Shown here one piece after another: positions 27,489 to 36,631 of a stretch of DNA of 64,000 nt. The translations under genes and the position numbers were made by a program. Under the pieces are notes generated by a model. The model saw nothing but the letters and a program-made list of their open reading frames with translations, was not told the DNA's origin and did not search any database. The DNA is from SKVR01 sp046291875. Its GTDB lineage: Bacteria; Bacteroidota; Bacteroidia; Bacteroidales; UBA7960. Position 1 is the stretch's first letter; every line of letters starts with the position of its first letter. The stretch spans positions 10,916 through 74,915 of the forward strand of contig JBKBSF010000022.1 of NCBI GenBank assembly GCA_046291875.1, in the 5' to 3' direction.

Positions 27489-27520
27489 CAAATATAGACA
27501 ACAACCTGATCCATTACAAC
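27489..27520 (-). promoter_or_regulatory. Promoter of the CoA-binding protein gene
   Basis: Minus strand GTTG (27517-27520), 20 nt, TATATTTG (27489-27496), 20 nt before the ATG. -7 is a full match. Confidence 0.6.
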
Positions 27521-27631
27521 CCTGGTATTCAATTTTTTCGAATTCTGCCCGATCGGTATATTGTCTTTTGTGAGCCGAAGTGCTCATGCAAGTTTCATCC
27601 GCTATACAACAATCCATCCCCGCTAAATTGC

Positions 27632-27639
27632 TATATTTG
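27632..27639 (+). promoter_or_regulatory. -7 element of rnz
   Basis: TATATTTG, 74 nt before the rnz start. No clear -33 box. Confidence 0.4.
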
Positions 27640-27713
27640 CGGGCAAAGAAACCTTTTTAGGAACAAAAAATCTCTTTCGGAGCAAGGGTCTCCAGGTATT
27701 CAATTCCTTTTAC

Positions 27714-28637
27714 ATGAACAGGATATTCCAGGTATATATACTGGGCTGCTCTGCAGCCACACCCACCTCGCTAAGGCACACCACTGCGCAGTTGCTGCAT
27801 TACCACAATAAATTCTTTTTACTGGATTGTGCAGAAGGAACACAGATGCAACTGCGTAGAATGCGCCTCCCCATGATGCGCATCGATCATATTTTTATTT
27901 CTCATTTGCATGGAGATCATTACCTGGGCCTTCCCGGCTTGTTGTTTTCATACCATTTGCTGGGCAGAACCAGAAAGCTTACCATTTATTCTCCTCCGGG
28001 CCTTCAGGAGATCATTGAAGTTCAGTTTGCCATTTCGGGTCTGGTGCCATCTTTCCCCATCGAGTACCATGTAATTGAGCAAGGCGAAAGCCTGGTGTAT
28101 GAAGACCGCAACCTTGAAGTTGAGAGCATTGCTATGATGCACCGTTTGCCTGCCTATGGTTTTCTTTTCAGGGAAAAAGAATCTTTGCGCAACATGCGTA
28201 AAGAAGCCATAATACGGTATCAGATCCCGGTAGAACAGATTGCCAACCTCAAAGCAGGAAAAGATTTCATAACACCCGATGGGCAAAGGATCAGCAACCA
28301 GGAATTAACCCTGGCCCCACCCCCGCCCCGGTCCTATGCATTTTGCTCCGATACAGGTTATACTGAACAATACATCCACCAGATCAGTGGCGCAGACCTG
28401 CTCTATCATGAAGCTACTTTTTTACAGGACAAAGCAGATATAGCCCGGGAAAAAACGCATTGCACCACATTAGATGCGGCCCAGATTGCCCGCAAGGCAG
28501 GAGTAAAAAGGCTTATGCTTGGCCATTACTCAGCCCGGTACGACGACATGCAATTGTTTCTTCTTGAAGCCTCATCGGTATTTCCCGATACCATGCTGGC
28601 AGAAGAAGGACTCAGGGTAGAAATAGGCTGGAAGTAG
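27714..28637 (+). CDS. rnz: Ribonuclease Z (tRNA 3'-end endonuclease)
   Basis: 307-residue metallo-beta-lactamase-fold nuclease that trims 3' trailers of pre-tRNAs. The zinc motif is ISHLHGDHYLGLPGLL, with further ligands in CSDTGY, HEATF and LMLGHYSARY. The insertion between beta strands (exosite arm) is present around residues 150-180. Its stop lies 2 nt from that of the convergent lplA. Confidence 0.95.
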   Translation: MNRIFQVYILGCSAATPTSLRHTTAQLLHYHNKFFLLDCAEGTQMQLRRMRLPMMRIDHIFISHLHGDHYLGLPGLLFSYHLLGRTRKLTIYSPPGLQEIIEVQFAISGLVPSFPIEYHVIEQGESLVYEDRNLEVESIAMMHRLPAYGFLFREKESLRNMRKEAIIRYQIPVEQIANLKAGKDFITPDGQRISNQELTLAPPPPRSYAFCSDTGYTEQYIHQISGADLLYHEATFLQDKADIAREKTHCTTLDAAQIARKAGVKRLMLGHYSARYDDMQLFLLEASSVFPDTMLAEEGLRVEIGWK

Positions 28638-28639
28638 CA

Positions 28640-29620
28640 TCAGAAGAAAAGAGCCAGCAAATCCCAGTCATAGCCCGATGCGGGTGCATAACCCATCTGA
28701 TGGGTGTAAAGCAATTCAGCTATGCGGTCTGGTGTATGCTCCGCGCCAGTAATTGAGCAGATCAAAGGATGCTGGTCAGAAAGTCTTTTATGCTCCACTA
28801 CAATCTGTGCACTTTCTACAATCCCTTTTGCCACCTTTAGTTCAACGATCCATTCCACCCCATGGTAATTGCCTGCATTGCGAAAGGTATAAACCGGCGA
28901 CCAGGCGTAATTCCATTCCCATTTCAAATACTTGCTGGCTTTTAACTCTTCTGTATGTCGCCAGTCTTCCGGCCCGGGTATATAATCCTGTTCAATGGCA
29001 AAGTGCTTTTTCAGATGGGTTTTCAGTTGCAGCATAAACTCCTGCCTTGATATTTTTTGTGGGAGGAACTCCGAAATATTTGCCACAATGCTGCGGGCTG
29101 ATCTAATGGCCTTGCTGTCGAACAATTCTTCCCTGGCCCTGATGGCTTCGTTAAGGTGGCCAAGGTCTGCATCAAACAACAAAGTGCCGTGATGCAAAAC
29201 TTTATCCCTGAAAACGTGCTCCGCATTGCCTGATATCTTCAATCCATTCACTCTGATATCGTTTTTGCCCTCAAACCGGGCATCCACTCCCAGGGTTTGT
29301 AAAAAATCTATCACGGGTTGGGTATGGCTTTTAAAATCCACAAGACGTTCTTTGGGAGCCCTGCGGATAAAGGTAAAATTGATATTGCCCGGATCGTGAA
29401 AAACCGTGCCTCCCCCTGACAATCGTCTTACCACCGGAATACTATTCTTTATCACAAAAGGAAGGTTGATCTCGGCCAGGGTATTCTGATGTTTTCCTAC
29501 AATCACAGAAGGCTTACTGCGCCAAAGCATTACAATTTCCTGGTCATAATTTTTAAGAAGGTATTCCTCCAGAGCGATATTGAGCCATGGATCCAGAGAG
29601 GTGTTCTCGACAAAAAGCAT
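28640..29620 (-). CDS. lplA: Lipoate-protein ligase A
   Basis: 326 residues with the LplA two-domain layout. Lipoate/ATP-binding motifs are VVRRLSGGGTVFHDPGNINFTF and the NGLKISGNAEHVFRDKVLHHGTLL loop; the C-terminal accessory domain spans about residues 250-326. It activates free lipoate with ATP and attaches it to E2 and GcvH proteins. It lies 38 nt behind the repeat-protein gene, so may share its transcript. Confidence 0.92.
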   Translation of the reverse strand: MLFVENTSLDPWLNIALEEYLLKNYDQEIVMLWRSKPSVIVGKHQNTLAEINLPFVIKNSIPVVRRLSGGGTVFHDPGNINFTFIRRAPKERLVDFKSHTQPVIDFLQTLGVDARFEGKNDIRVNGLKISGNAEHVFRDKVLHHGTLLFDADLGHLNEAIRAREELFDSKAIRSARSIVANISEFLPQKISRQEFMLQLKTHLKKHFAIEQDYIPGPEDWRHTEELKASKYLKWEWNYAWSPVYTFRNAGNYHGVEWIVELKVAKGIVESAQIVVEHKRLSDQHPLICSITGAEHTPDRIAELLYTHQMGYAPASGYDWDLLALFF

Positions 29621-29658
29621 ATCAGTGGAAAAGTTTTAAGAAGGGGGCTATGGATTTT

Positions 29659-30492
29659 TCAAAGCCCCATCAGTCGGCTGTTGATTTTGCGCTGGATGTA
29701 ATGGTCATCAATCTCTGTAAGTAACTGCTGCAGAATGTCGCGATCCTGCAAACGTGAGATTGCTTTCTTGCGCACTTCAAAATCAACATCCTTACGTACG
29801 ATTTCTGCCAGTATCTGGGCATTTTCAAGACGCCCTACGGCTTTATTGCGGACGTAATAATCTTCGTCGTTAATGGCAATACCGGCAACAACATCGAGGT
29901 TTTTAACTCTTTCTACAGCCAGTGCCCTTACGTAGTAATCCTCATCGTTTCGGGCAATATCTTCCAGAACGGGCTGGTCGTGTATCTTTTTGAGCGCATC
30001 AGAACGCACATAAAAATCGTCGTGAGTACGGGCAATATGGGTAAGAATTTCCTGGTTGGAGATGGCCTCCACAGCAGATTTCATAATATCACGATCGGTG
30101 ATTTCCTTGATCAGTTTAAACAACACCTGATCATCGCTGATCTTTGCAATGGCGTCTTTACAGATATAGTAATCTTCCTGGCTGCGCAGCACAATATGAG
30201 CCAGGGTTGCAGAATCGGATATTTTCCGCACCGCAGCCACCCTTACGTAATAGTCGCTGTCGTTGAGGGCAATCTGCATAAGCACATTCTCGTCAATGAT
30301 TTTCTCTGTGGCGGTTTGCCTCACATAATAATCAGGATCATTGGCAGCAACCTTACGCAGTACCTCCTGATCATCAATTTCCTTAAGGGCGTCTACCCTG
30401 TCATAATAATCTGCGGCATTAAATACCTGGTGTATAAGTTCCTGTTGCCTGCTGGCTGCCGGATCGCCGGAATTGTTTCCTGTGGTTTCCAT
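29659..30492 (-). CDS. HEAT-like repeat protein (about ten 26-residue units)
   Basis: 277 residues, almost wholly built of a repeated unit of about 26-27 residues with the pattern N-D-x-D-Y-Y-V-R-x-x-A-x-x-[KR]-[IL]-x-D-x-x-[VI]-L-x-x-I-A. Ten units can be traced from about residue 25 to the end; units 4 and 5 and the last are the most divergent. This looks like a shortened HEAT/PBS-lyase-type or leucine-rich-repeat-variant solenoid, likely a protein-binding scaffold. No signal peptide, so cytoplasmic. Function unknown. Upstream of lplA by 38 nt. Confidence 0.75.
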   Translation of the reverse strand: METTGNNSGDPAASRQQELIHQVFNAADYYDRVDALKEIDDQEVLRKVAANDPDYYVRQTATEKIIDENVLMQIALNDSDYYVRVAAVRKISDSATLAHIVLRSQEDYYICKDAIAKISDDQVLFKLIKEITDRDIMKSAVEAISNQEILTHIARTHDDFYVRSDALKKIHDQPVLEDIARNDEDYYVRALAVERVKNLDVVAGIAINDEDYYVRNKAVGRLENAQILAEIVRKDVDFEVRKKAISRLQDRDILQQLLTEIDDHYIQRKINSRLMGL

Positions 30493-30532
30493 GCTGCTTT
30501 GTTTATTGCATAGTAGTTTGAGCGAAGAACCC

Positions 30533-30540
30533 CAAAACTA
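30533..30540 (-). promoter_or_regulatory. -7 element of the repeat-protein gene
   Basis: Minus strand TAGTTTTG, 40 nt before the ATG; a weak TTTA lies 17 nt upstream. Confidence 0.4.
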
Positions 30541-30596
30541 TGCAGAATTTGGGAATTTAAAAATACATAAAATTCTTTCATCTGTGCGAAGGCAGC

Positions 30597-30637
30597 AAAA
30601 AAAAACGGGTTTTACATCCTTTGGTAAAACCCGTTTT
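30597..30637 (-). terminator. Intrinsic terminator of the tandem exported-protein operon
   Basis: Perfect 14-bp stem AAAACGGGTTTTAC (30602-30615) / GTAAAACCCGTTTT (30624-30637). On the minus strand it is followed by further T (30597-30601), 22 nt past the stop at 30660. Confidence 0.9.
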
Positions 30638-30659
30638 ATGATTATTTCCCAGATTTTAC

Positions 30660-31265
30660 TTACTGAAGCATCCGGGCAATCCTTTCCAGGGGCAATGTAT
30701 TTGCCATTTCCACTACGGTTCGCTCTTCGGTAATACCATTAAAATTCATACTTAGCAGCGAGGAACCGATGGGCACCTGAAGGTCCCAGCGCACATTGCC
30801 GTCAGAGCCTTGTTCGCGCTGCAACAAACCCCTGTAGCCTGATATTCTTACTCTTTTCTGATTTGGATCGCTGCCAATCATGGGCAAAGCCAAAATGGCA
30901 TTGATACCTGTAAGCAAAGGAGAATCGGCAATGAGCTGCAAATCAATTTGCTGGTTATCATTACCGCCCCAGCTCCGGCTCACATGCAACCCTACCATCA
31001 AAATGGCAGCAGAACCTATTACTTCATCCTGCTCAAGCACGCTGAGTGTGCCCATACGCTGTGGAAGCATGGCCAGTATCTCTTGTCCAATGGCCTGATC
31101 CAGCTCATTCATGGCTTGCTGAAGGGCAAAACGCACCTCCTCCAGGTTGCCCCTTTGATAATGTCCGCGCGCCTCATTGAGCGCCTGATCTACTTGCTGA
31201 GCCTGCACTCCCAGACTGCATAAAGCGGTGATAACGAAAAGTAAAGCTTTTTTATATGTCTTCAT
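30660..31265 (-). CDS. Exported protein, second of a tandem paralogous pair
   Basis: 201 residues with a signal peptide ending SLGVQAQ. The mature part begins with a helical segment (VDQALNEARGHYQRGNLEEVRFALQQA) resembling a single TPR-like hairpin, then an alpha/beta domain. It aligns along its length with the protein encoded directly upstream (shared AISxA/ALNEA, ALRQA/ALQQA, GQxxLAxxPxRxxxL, GLxxxR, and a C-terminal PxGxSxxxxxxNG). I recognise no family. The start codon overlaps the upstream stop by 4 nt (ATGA), so the two are translationally linked. Confidence 0.65.
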   Translation of the reverse strand: MKTYKKALLFVITALCSLGVQAQQVDQALNEARGHYQRGNLEEVRFALQQAMNELDQAIGQEILAMLPQRMGTLSVLEQDEVIGSAAILMVGLHVSRSWGGNDNQQIDLQLIADSPLLTGINAILALPMIGSDPNQKRVRISGYRGLLQREQGSDGNVRWDLQVPIGSSLLSMNFNGITEERTVVEMANTLPLERIARMLQ

Positions 31266-32044
31266 TTCTCTCCAAGTTTTTGTTTGATGGTTTGCAAACT
31301 GAATTGGTTGGCTGCTTGCATAAATTCGCTTTCAGAGCTGAAATTTACTCCTTTGAGCACAAATATAGATGACTGACCAAAGGGTGCAGTCAACGAATAA
31401 CCTGTGTGGTCATCGTATTGAATGTAAGCCGTATGATCCTGGAAACGGATCTGTTTTTGCTGAGTCTGATCCGTAGATTGCATGTACATACCACTGGCAG
31501 CAAAGGCCCCAGCGAGCCCCAGAAGCCCGGCATCGTTGCCCACTGCAGCCGACAGCTCCTTGTCGTTATTGTCGGAGTAGACCCTTTCTATTACCAGACC
31601 TACAAATCCTATTCCTGTGCTGGTTACCCTATCGCTGCTTTCGATATAAGTAAGACCACTTACCCGGGTAGGCATGGAGGCAAGCACATTTTGCCCCATT
31701 TCCAGTTCAACACCCCACAGTGCCTGGCGTAAGGCCTGCTTGGCTGCCCTGTAATCTTTCGAGGAAAAAGAAGCAGATGCATCAGAAATGGCCTTGTTAA
31801 CATCAGGTACTTCCTGGGTGAGTCCTCCCCCACTTTGATTGCTTGCCGGTCGGCGGGCATCAGGATCTTCGCTCCTTTCAGGAGATGTTTCCGGCTGATT
31901 GCCCCTGTTGAAGATTTCTTCAACTGCCTTCTTCTCGGCTTCTTCCTGCAGACGCCGGATAAACCGCCCCTGGGCCTGCAATCCTCCTATGTCTGCCAGT
32001 AGCATCACAACAAAAAAGAGGATCAGATACTTAATGGTTTGCAT
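31262..32044 (-). CDS. Exported protein, first of a tandem paralogous pair
   Basis: 260 residues. A signal peptide (KYLILFFVVMLLADIGGLQAQ) is followed by a charged, low-complexity linker (FNRGNQPETSPERSEDPDARR), then the domain shared with the next gene (about residues 85-258). The role is unknown; linkage suggests a hetero-oligomer or a duplicated gene with divided function. It has one of the best promoters of the window. Confidence 0.65.
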   Translation of the reverse strand: MQTIKYLILFFVVMLLADIGGLQAQGRFIRRLQEEAEKKAVEEIFNRGNQPETSPERSEDPDARRPASNQSGGGLTQEVPDVNKAISDASASFSSKDYRAAKQALRQALWGVELEMGQNVLASMPTRVSGLTYIESSDRVTSTGIGFVGLVIERVYSDNNDKELSAAVGNDAGLLGLAGAFAASGMYMQSTDQTQQKQIRFQDHTAYIQYDDHTGYSLTAPFGQSSIFVLKGVNFSSESEFMQAANQFSLQTIKQKLGEK

Positions 32045-32075
32045 GTTTTTCGTTTTTTGGGATTAAAATAAAAAA

Positions 32076-32107
32076 CAAAATTAATTGAAATATTCGGTAA
32101 CTTCAAA
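32076..32107 (-). promoter_or_regulatory. Promoter of the tandem exported-protein operon
   Basis: Minus strand TTTG (32104-32107), 20 nt, TAATTTTG (32076-32083): full consensus match, 31 nt before the ATG. Confidence 0.7.
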
Positions 32108-32197
32108 GATATTTACTGCCTTTACAAAGATGTTTTTAAAATATCTACACATCAAAAGAATAAACATTCCTCTTGCTTACTCCGTCTGCAAAAAATA

Positions 32198-32229
32198 TCT
32201 GCAACAAAAAAATTATCTCCTTATCTTTG
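32198..32229 (+). promoter_or_regulatory. Promoter of valS
   Basis: TCTG (32198-32201), 20 nt, TATCTTTG (32222-32229), 124 nt before the ATG, leaving a leader of about 115 nt in which I see no clear T-box or other element. Confidence 0.55.
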
Positions 32230-32353
32230 CCAGTCGTTTTGGAAGGGAGAAACAGCAGTAAAAACAGTACAATCCCCTGGTAATTTGCTCCTTTTCCACT
32301 CCATGTTGTACAAAAAACAATTGCCATCACCATAATTAAAACAGAAAAATCTG

Positions 32354-34993
32354 ATGCAAGAACTTCCCAAGCAGTATTCACCCATCACTACCGAGCATAA
32401 ATGGTACCAGCACTGGATGGAAAAAGGCTATTTCAGTTCAGTACCTGATCAACGCAAGCCCTACACCATTACCATTCCGCCACCCAACGTTACAGGAGTA
32501 CTGCACATGGGGCACATGCTCAACAACACCATCCAGGATGTTTTGGTACGTCGTGCCCGTATGCAGGGAAAGAATGCATGCTGGGTACCTGGCACCGACC
32601 ACGCTTCTATTGCTACCGAAGCCAAGGTTGTTGCCAAACTCAGGGAAGAAGGCATCGATAAAAACACCCTCTCCAGAGATCAGTTCCTGGAGCATGCATG
32701 GGAATGGAAAGAAAAACATGGTGGCATCATCCTGGAGCAGCTCAAAAAGCTTGGAGCCTCCTGCGACTGGAGCCGCACTGCTTTTACCATGGACGAATCA
32801 TTATCGGAGTCTGTAATACAGGTTTTTGTTGATCTATACAACAAAGGGCTTATTTACAGGGGAGTAAGAATGGTAAACTGGGACCCCAGGGCACTGACAG
32901 CCCTCAGCGACGAAGAAGTGATCTACAAGGAGGTAAACTCAAAGTTTTATTACCTGCGCTACCAGATTGAAGGCACTGCCGATGAGTATATTACCATTGC
33001 TACCACCCGTCCTGAAACCATCCTGGGAGATACGGCCATTTGTGTTCACCCTGAAGATGAGCGCTACCAGCACCTGCGTGGCAAAAAGGCTCTGGTACCT
33101 CTTATCAACCGACCCATCCCCTTCATTTTTGATGAATATGTTGAACGTGAGTTCGGTACCGGTGCGCTTAAAGTTACCCCGGCCCATGATATCAACGACT
33201 ACAACCTGGGAATAAAACATCAGTTGCCCAGCATCGATATATTCAATGACAATGGAACCCTGAATGAAAAGGCCGAGATTTATATCGGCGAAGATCGTTT
33301 TGTGGTGCGCAAAAAGATTGCCTCAGAACTGGAAGCCAGGGGGCACCTGATTAAGGTAGAGGAAATGGTAAACAAAGTGGGTTTCTCCGAAAGAACCGAC
33401 GAGGTAATTGAACCCAAGCTGTCTATGCAATGGTTTCTGAAAATGGAAGATATGGCCAAACCCGCTCTTGATGTGGTAATGGACGATACTATCCGTTTTT
33501 ATCCTCCCCGCATGAAGAACATTTACCGCCACTGGATGGAAAATGTTCGCGACTGGTGCATCAGCCGCCAGTTGTGGTGGGGACACCGCATACCTGCGTG
33601 GTATCTTCCCGGTGGCAAAATCGTGGTAGCCCTCAATGCTGAAGAGGCTCTGCAGAAAGCCCGGAAGGAGTTTGACCCCGCCCTTACAATGGCAGATTTG
33701 CAGCAGGATGAAGATGTACTGGATACATGGTTCAGCTCATGGTTGTGGCCCGTTTCGGTTTTCGATGGTATCAGGCACCCCGAAAACGAGGATATAAAAT
33801 ACTACTACCCAACCGACGACATGGTTACGGCTCCGGAGATCCTTTTCTTCTGGGTTGCCCGTATGATTATGGCAGGTCTTGAATATCGCAGGGAAATCCC
33901 CTTCAAAAATGTATACCTTCATGGCATCGTACGCGACAAGCAAGGGCGTAAAATGTCGAAATCGCTGGGGAATTCGCCAGATCCTCTCAACCTGATCGAT
34001 CAGTATGGTGCCGATGGAGTAAGGGTGGGAATGCTTTTCGCAGCTCCGGCAGGAAACGATTTGCTCTTCGATGAGTCTTTGTGCGAGCAGGGAAGAAATT
34101 TCTGCAACAAAATCTGGAATGCTTTTCGTCTTACACAGGGCTGGCAGGTAGATGAAAACCTTCCACAACCCCAATCCAGCAAAGTTGCCGTAGAATGGTT
34201 TACAGCCAACTTTAATAAATCACTGGCCCTTATCGAGGATCATTTCATCAAATACCGTATCACCGATGCCCTGATGAGCGTTTACAAACTTATCTGGGAT
34301 GACTTCTGCTCATGGTACCTTGAGATGGTAAAACCCGCCTACCAGCAACCCATTGATCGTGCAAGTTACGATGCTACCATAGGGTTGCTTGAGAAACTTT
34401 TGAAAGTGCTCCATCCCTTTATGCCATTTATTTCTGAGGAGATTTACCAGCACATAAAAGGCGAAGATGCCCCCGAAAGCATCATGATTGCCCCCATGCC
34501 TGTGCCGGAAGCATTTGAAGAAACCTTACTGAACCGTTTCGATTTTGCAACCCAGGTTATCATGGCCATTCGCAACCTGCGACAGGAAAAAAACCTGGCT
34601 CCAAAGGAAGCCATTGAGCTGCTCATAAGGAAAAACAACAGCGATACCCCCGATACTACATTCGATAGTCTTGTGGCCAAACTCTGCAACCTCAGCAGCC
34701 TGCAATACATTGATCAAAAGCCAGAGGGTGCTTTTAATTTCATTGTTCAAACCACAGAGTTTTATGTACCTGTGTCGGAAAACATTGATGTAGAAAGCGA
34801 AATACAAAAGCTGCAAGAGGAGCTCACATACCAGCAGGGCTTTCTCATGTCGGTTGAAAAGAAACTCCGCAATGAGAAGTTCGTAAACGGTGCCCCTGCG
34901 CAAGTGGTGGAAATGGAGAAGAAAAAGCAGGCCGATGCCAGTGCCCGCATCAAAGTGATAGAAGAACAACTGGCAGCATTGCGAAGCAAGTAA
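32354..34993 (+). CDS. valS: Valyl-tRNA synthetase
   Basis: Class I aminoacyl-tRNA synthetase, 879 residues, charging tRNA-Val. The HIGH box reads HMGH in TGVLHMGHML, KMSKS is RKMSKSLGNSPDP, and the CP1 editing domain (ATTRPETILGDTA, FGTGALKVTPAHD) is intact. The C-terminal coiled coil typical of ValS (ESEIQKLQEELTYQQGF... to the end) is present. It stands alone with its own promoter and terminator. Confidence 0.97.
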   Translation: MQELPKQYSPITTEHKWYQHWMEKGYFSSVPDQRKPYTITIPPPNVTGVLHMGHMLNNTIQDVLVRRARMQGKNACWVPGTDHASIATEAKVVAKLREEGIDKNTLSRDQFLEHAWEWKEKHGGIILEQLKKLGASCDWSRTAFTMDESLSESVIQVFVDLYNKGLIYRGVRMVNWDPRALTALSDEEVIYKEVNSKFYYLRYQIEGTADEYITIATTRPETILGDTAICVHPEDERYQHLRGKKALVPLINRPIPFIFDEYVEREFGTGALKVTPAHDINDYNLGIKHQLPSIDIFNDNGTLNEKAEIYIGEDRFVVRKKIASELEARGHLIKVEEMVNKVGFSERTDEVIEPKLSMQWFLKMEDMAKPALDVVMDDTIRFYPPRMKNIYRHWMENVRDWCISRQLWWGHRIPAWYLPGGKIVVALNAEEALQKARKEFDPALTMADLQQDEDVLDTWFSSWLWPVSVFDGIRHPENEDIKYYYPTDDMVTAPEILFFWVARMIMAGLEYRREIPFKNVYLHGIVRDKQGRKMSKSLGNSPDPLNLIDQYGADGVRVGMLFAAPAGNDLLFDESLCEQGRNFCNKIWNAFRLTQGWQVDENLPQPQSSKVAVEWFTANFNKSLALIEDHFIKYRITDALMSVYKLIWDDFCSWYLEMVKPAYQQPIDRASYDATIGLLEKLLKVLHPFMPFISEEIYQHIKGEDAPESIMIAPMPVPEAFEETLLNRFDFATQVIMAIRNLRQEKNLAPKEAIELLIRKNNSDTPDTTFDSLVAKLCNLSSLQYIDQKPEGAFNFIVQTTEFYVPVSENIDVESEIQKLQEELTYQQGFLMSVEKKLRNEKFVNGAPAQVVEMEKKKQADASARIKVIEEQLAALRSK

Positions 34994-35011
34994 GCGTTTT
35001 TATAAAAATAA

Positions 35012-35057
35012 AACGGCTGTATCCCGGAGAAATCTCTGCATACAGCCGTTCTTTTTT
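35012..35057 (+). terminator. Intrinsic terminator of valS
   Basis: Perfect 11-bp stem AACGGCTGTAT (35012-35022) / ATACAGCCGTT (35040-35050), then C and six T. Confidence 0.9.
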
Positions 35058-35212
35058 GTTCCATGCCCAGCTAAGTCTGGAAGAAAACAGATACACCCCC
35101 AGGCTTGCTCCATATATATGCTGAAGATTAAGAAAACCAGGTATAATCCAACTTGGTTTCCGGTTTTAGGGATTAGGGTCAGGCAAGTATACTTTACGAC
35201 TATACACATTTC

Positions 35213-35317
35213 ACTCCTAACGGAGTTAAAAAATGATGTTGGCAAGAGAACTAATCCCGTAGGGATGAAATGTTTGTAGCATGCGAAAGTGTTGACCCAA
35301 ATGAGTTCCATAGGAAC
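35213..35317. repeat. Cluster of three short palindromes (REP-like)
   Basis: Three 5-bp-stem palindromes of one design lie within 105 nt: ACTCC-taac-GGAGT (35213-35226), ATCCC-gta-GGGAT (35254-35266) and GTTCC-ata-GGAAC (35305-35317). Each is followed by an A/T-rich tail (TAAAAAATG; GAAATGTTTGTAG; GGAACATTTTAAC). They fill part of the 548-nt gap between valS and the Smr gene, which otherwise shows only the valS terminator and a -7 element. They resemble dispersed palindromic intergenic repeats of Bacteroidota genomes, from memory; copy number is unknown here. Confidence 0.5.
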
Positions 35318-35479
35318 GGAACATTTTAACCGGACAATAATGATTTTAATCAGCATATTCTTAATTGTTTTTTCGAATGTGTTTTTTAAAAGAGTTAAAA
35401 ACCTTTTACCAGGGTTTGCAGTAAAAAGCATAATTTTGCTGTTTAGATTTCCGGGAGGGTCTGAAGCTACAAACAGCAA

Positions 35480-35487
35480 TAGTTTTG
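35480..35487 (+). promoter_or_regulatory. -7 element of the Smr-protein gene
   Basis: TAGTTTTG, 54 nt before the TTG start; possible TCTG 16 nt upstream. Confidence 0.4.
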
Positions 35488-35541
35488 TGAACTCATGCAT
35501 ACCCAAATCCCGGGTAATATTATATTTAAAAACGACAACCA

Positions 35542-36630
35542 TTGAAATTCAAAGTAGGCGATAAAGTAAGTTTTCTCAACGAACAGGGAGGCGGTATAGT
35601 AAGCAAGGTTATCAATGAAAATCTGGTTCATGTTACCATTGAGGATGGTTTCGATATCCCGGTAGTAACCACCAACCTTATCAAGACAGGTACTGCGGAG
35701 ATGAGCTCTGATATACAGAAAGCCTATCAGCGGATCTACGGCAAGGAGGAAGAAGAAGTTGATGAGGACATTCTGCCGTTGTATTTGGCCCACAACAATC
35801 CCGACCAACGGCAGGCAGGAGTTTATTTTTGCCTTGTACCTGAAATACAGGACAACCCGATTTCGGGTTCACTGGAGCTATACCTGATCAATCATACTCC
35901 CTACGAGTTGCTGTTCAACATTTTCCAGAACCATTCCGGAGCATGGCACGGTACTGAGTACGGTTTTTTAAAATCGGAATCCCGTCTGTTTCTGGGCACC
36001 ATTGGCAGGTCTGAAATTGAAAAATGGGCCAATGCTTTGTTGCAGGCACTTTTTTACCAGGACGAAAAAGCAACACCCCTTGCCCCCTTCAGTGGTTTGA
36101 TTACTTTTAAACCGGTAAAGATTTACAAGGAAGAGAGTTTCCGCTACGAAAGCCTGTTGAGAAAGAAAGCCTTTTTTGTAGAGGTATGCAAGCTCAGCGA
36201 ACTTAGCCGGAAACATATATTCGAAGAAAGTCTTACCCAGGAGAACCTTAAAAGCTTGCAGGAAAAGATCAGCAGCAACCAACGGGCCGAGGCCTCACCT
36301 GCTGCAAAAACCTCGTTTCTCGACAAGCACAAGATCGACGATAGCATAGCAGAAGTTGATTTACATATCGGAGAACTGGTAGATAACTTTTCCAATCTTG
36401 AGAAAGGAGATCTGCTGAGCCTGCAGCTAGATTATTTTAAGAAGTGTATGCAACAAGCTGTGAAGGAAAAGCTTAACAAGATCATTTTTATACACGGAGT
36501 GGGCAATGGCAAACTCAAAACGGAGATCAACAAACTTCTTGAAAAGACTGAAGGAATAGAATTTTATGATGCATCCTATGCCCGCTATGGCATGGGAGCA
36601 ACAGAGGTACATTTCTACCGCAATAAATAA
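35542..36630 (+). CDS. DUF2027/Smr-domain protein with TTG start
   Basis: 362 residues typical of Bacteroidota. An SH3-like N-terminus (KFKVGDKVSFLNEQGGGIVSKV) precedes a DUF2027-type beta domain (about 85-240), a linker, and a C-terminal Smr domain (AEVDLHIGELVDN ... IIFIHGVGNGKLKTEI ... GMGATEVHF). Smr domains act as nucleases or nucleic-acid binders, as in the C-terminus of MutS2; DLHIGE here replaces the common DLHG. The start must be TTG at 35542, since an in-frame stop lies at 35527 and no ATG intervenes. rnpB starts 1 nt after its stop codon. Confidence 0.85.
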   Translation: MKFKVGDKVSFLNEQGGGIVSKVINENLVHVTIEDGFDIPVVTTNLIKTGTAEMSSDIQKAYQRIYGKEEEEVDEDILPLYLAHNNPDQRQAGVYFCLVPEIQDNPISGSLELYLINHTPYELLFNIFQNHSGAWHGTEYGFLKSESRLFLGTIGRSEIEKWANALLQALFYQDEKATPLAPFSGLITFKPVKIYKEESFRYESLLRKKAFFVEVCKLSELSRKHIFEESLTQENLKSLQEKISSNQRAEASPAAKTSFLDKHKIDDSIAEVDLHIGELVDNFSNLEKGDLLSLQLDYFKKCMQQAVKEKLNKIIFIHGVGNGKLKTEINKLLEKTEGIEFYDASYARYGMGATEVHFYRNK

Positions 36631-36631
36631 A

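Noticed and set aside
35213..35317. CRISPR array
   Set aside because: Three palindromes have different sequences and no constant repeat length, and no cas gene is near.
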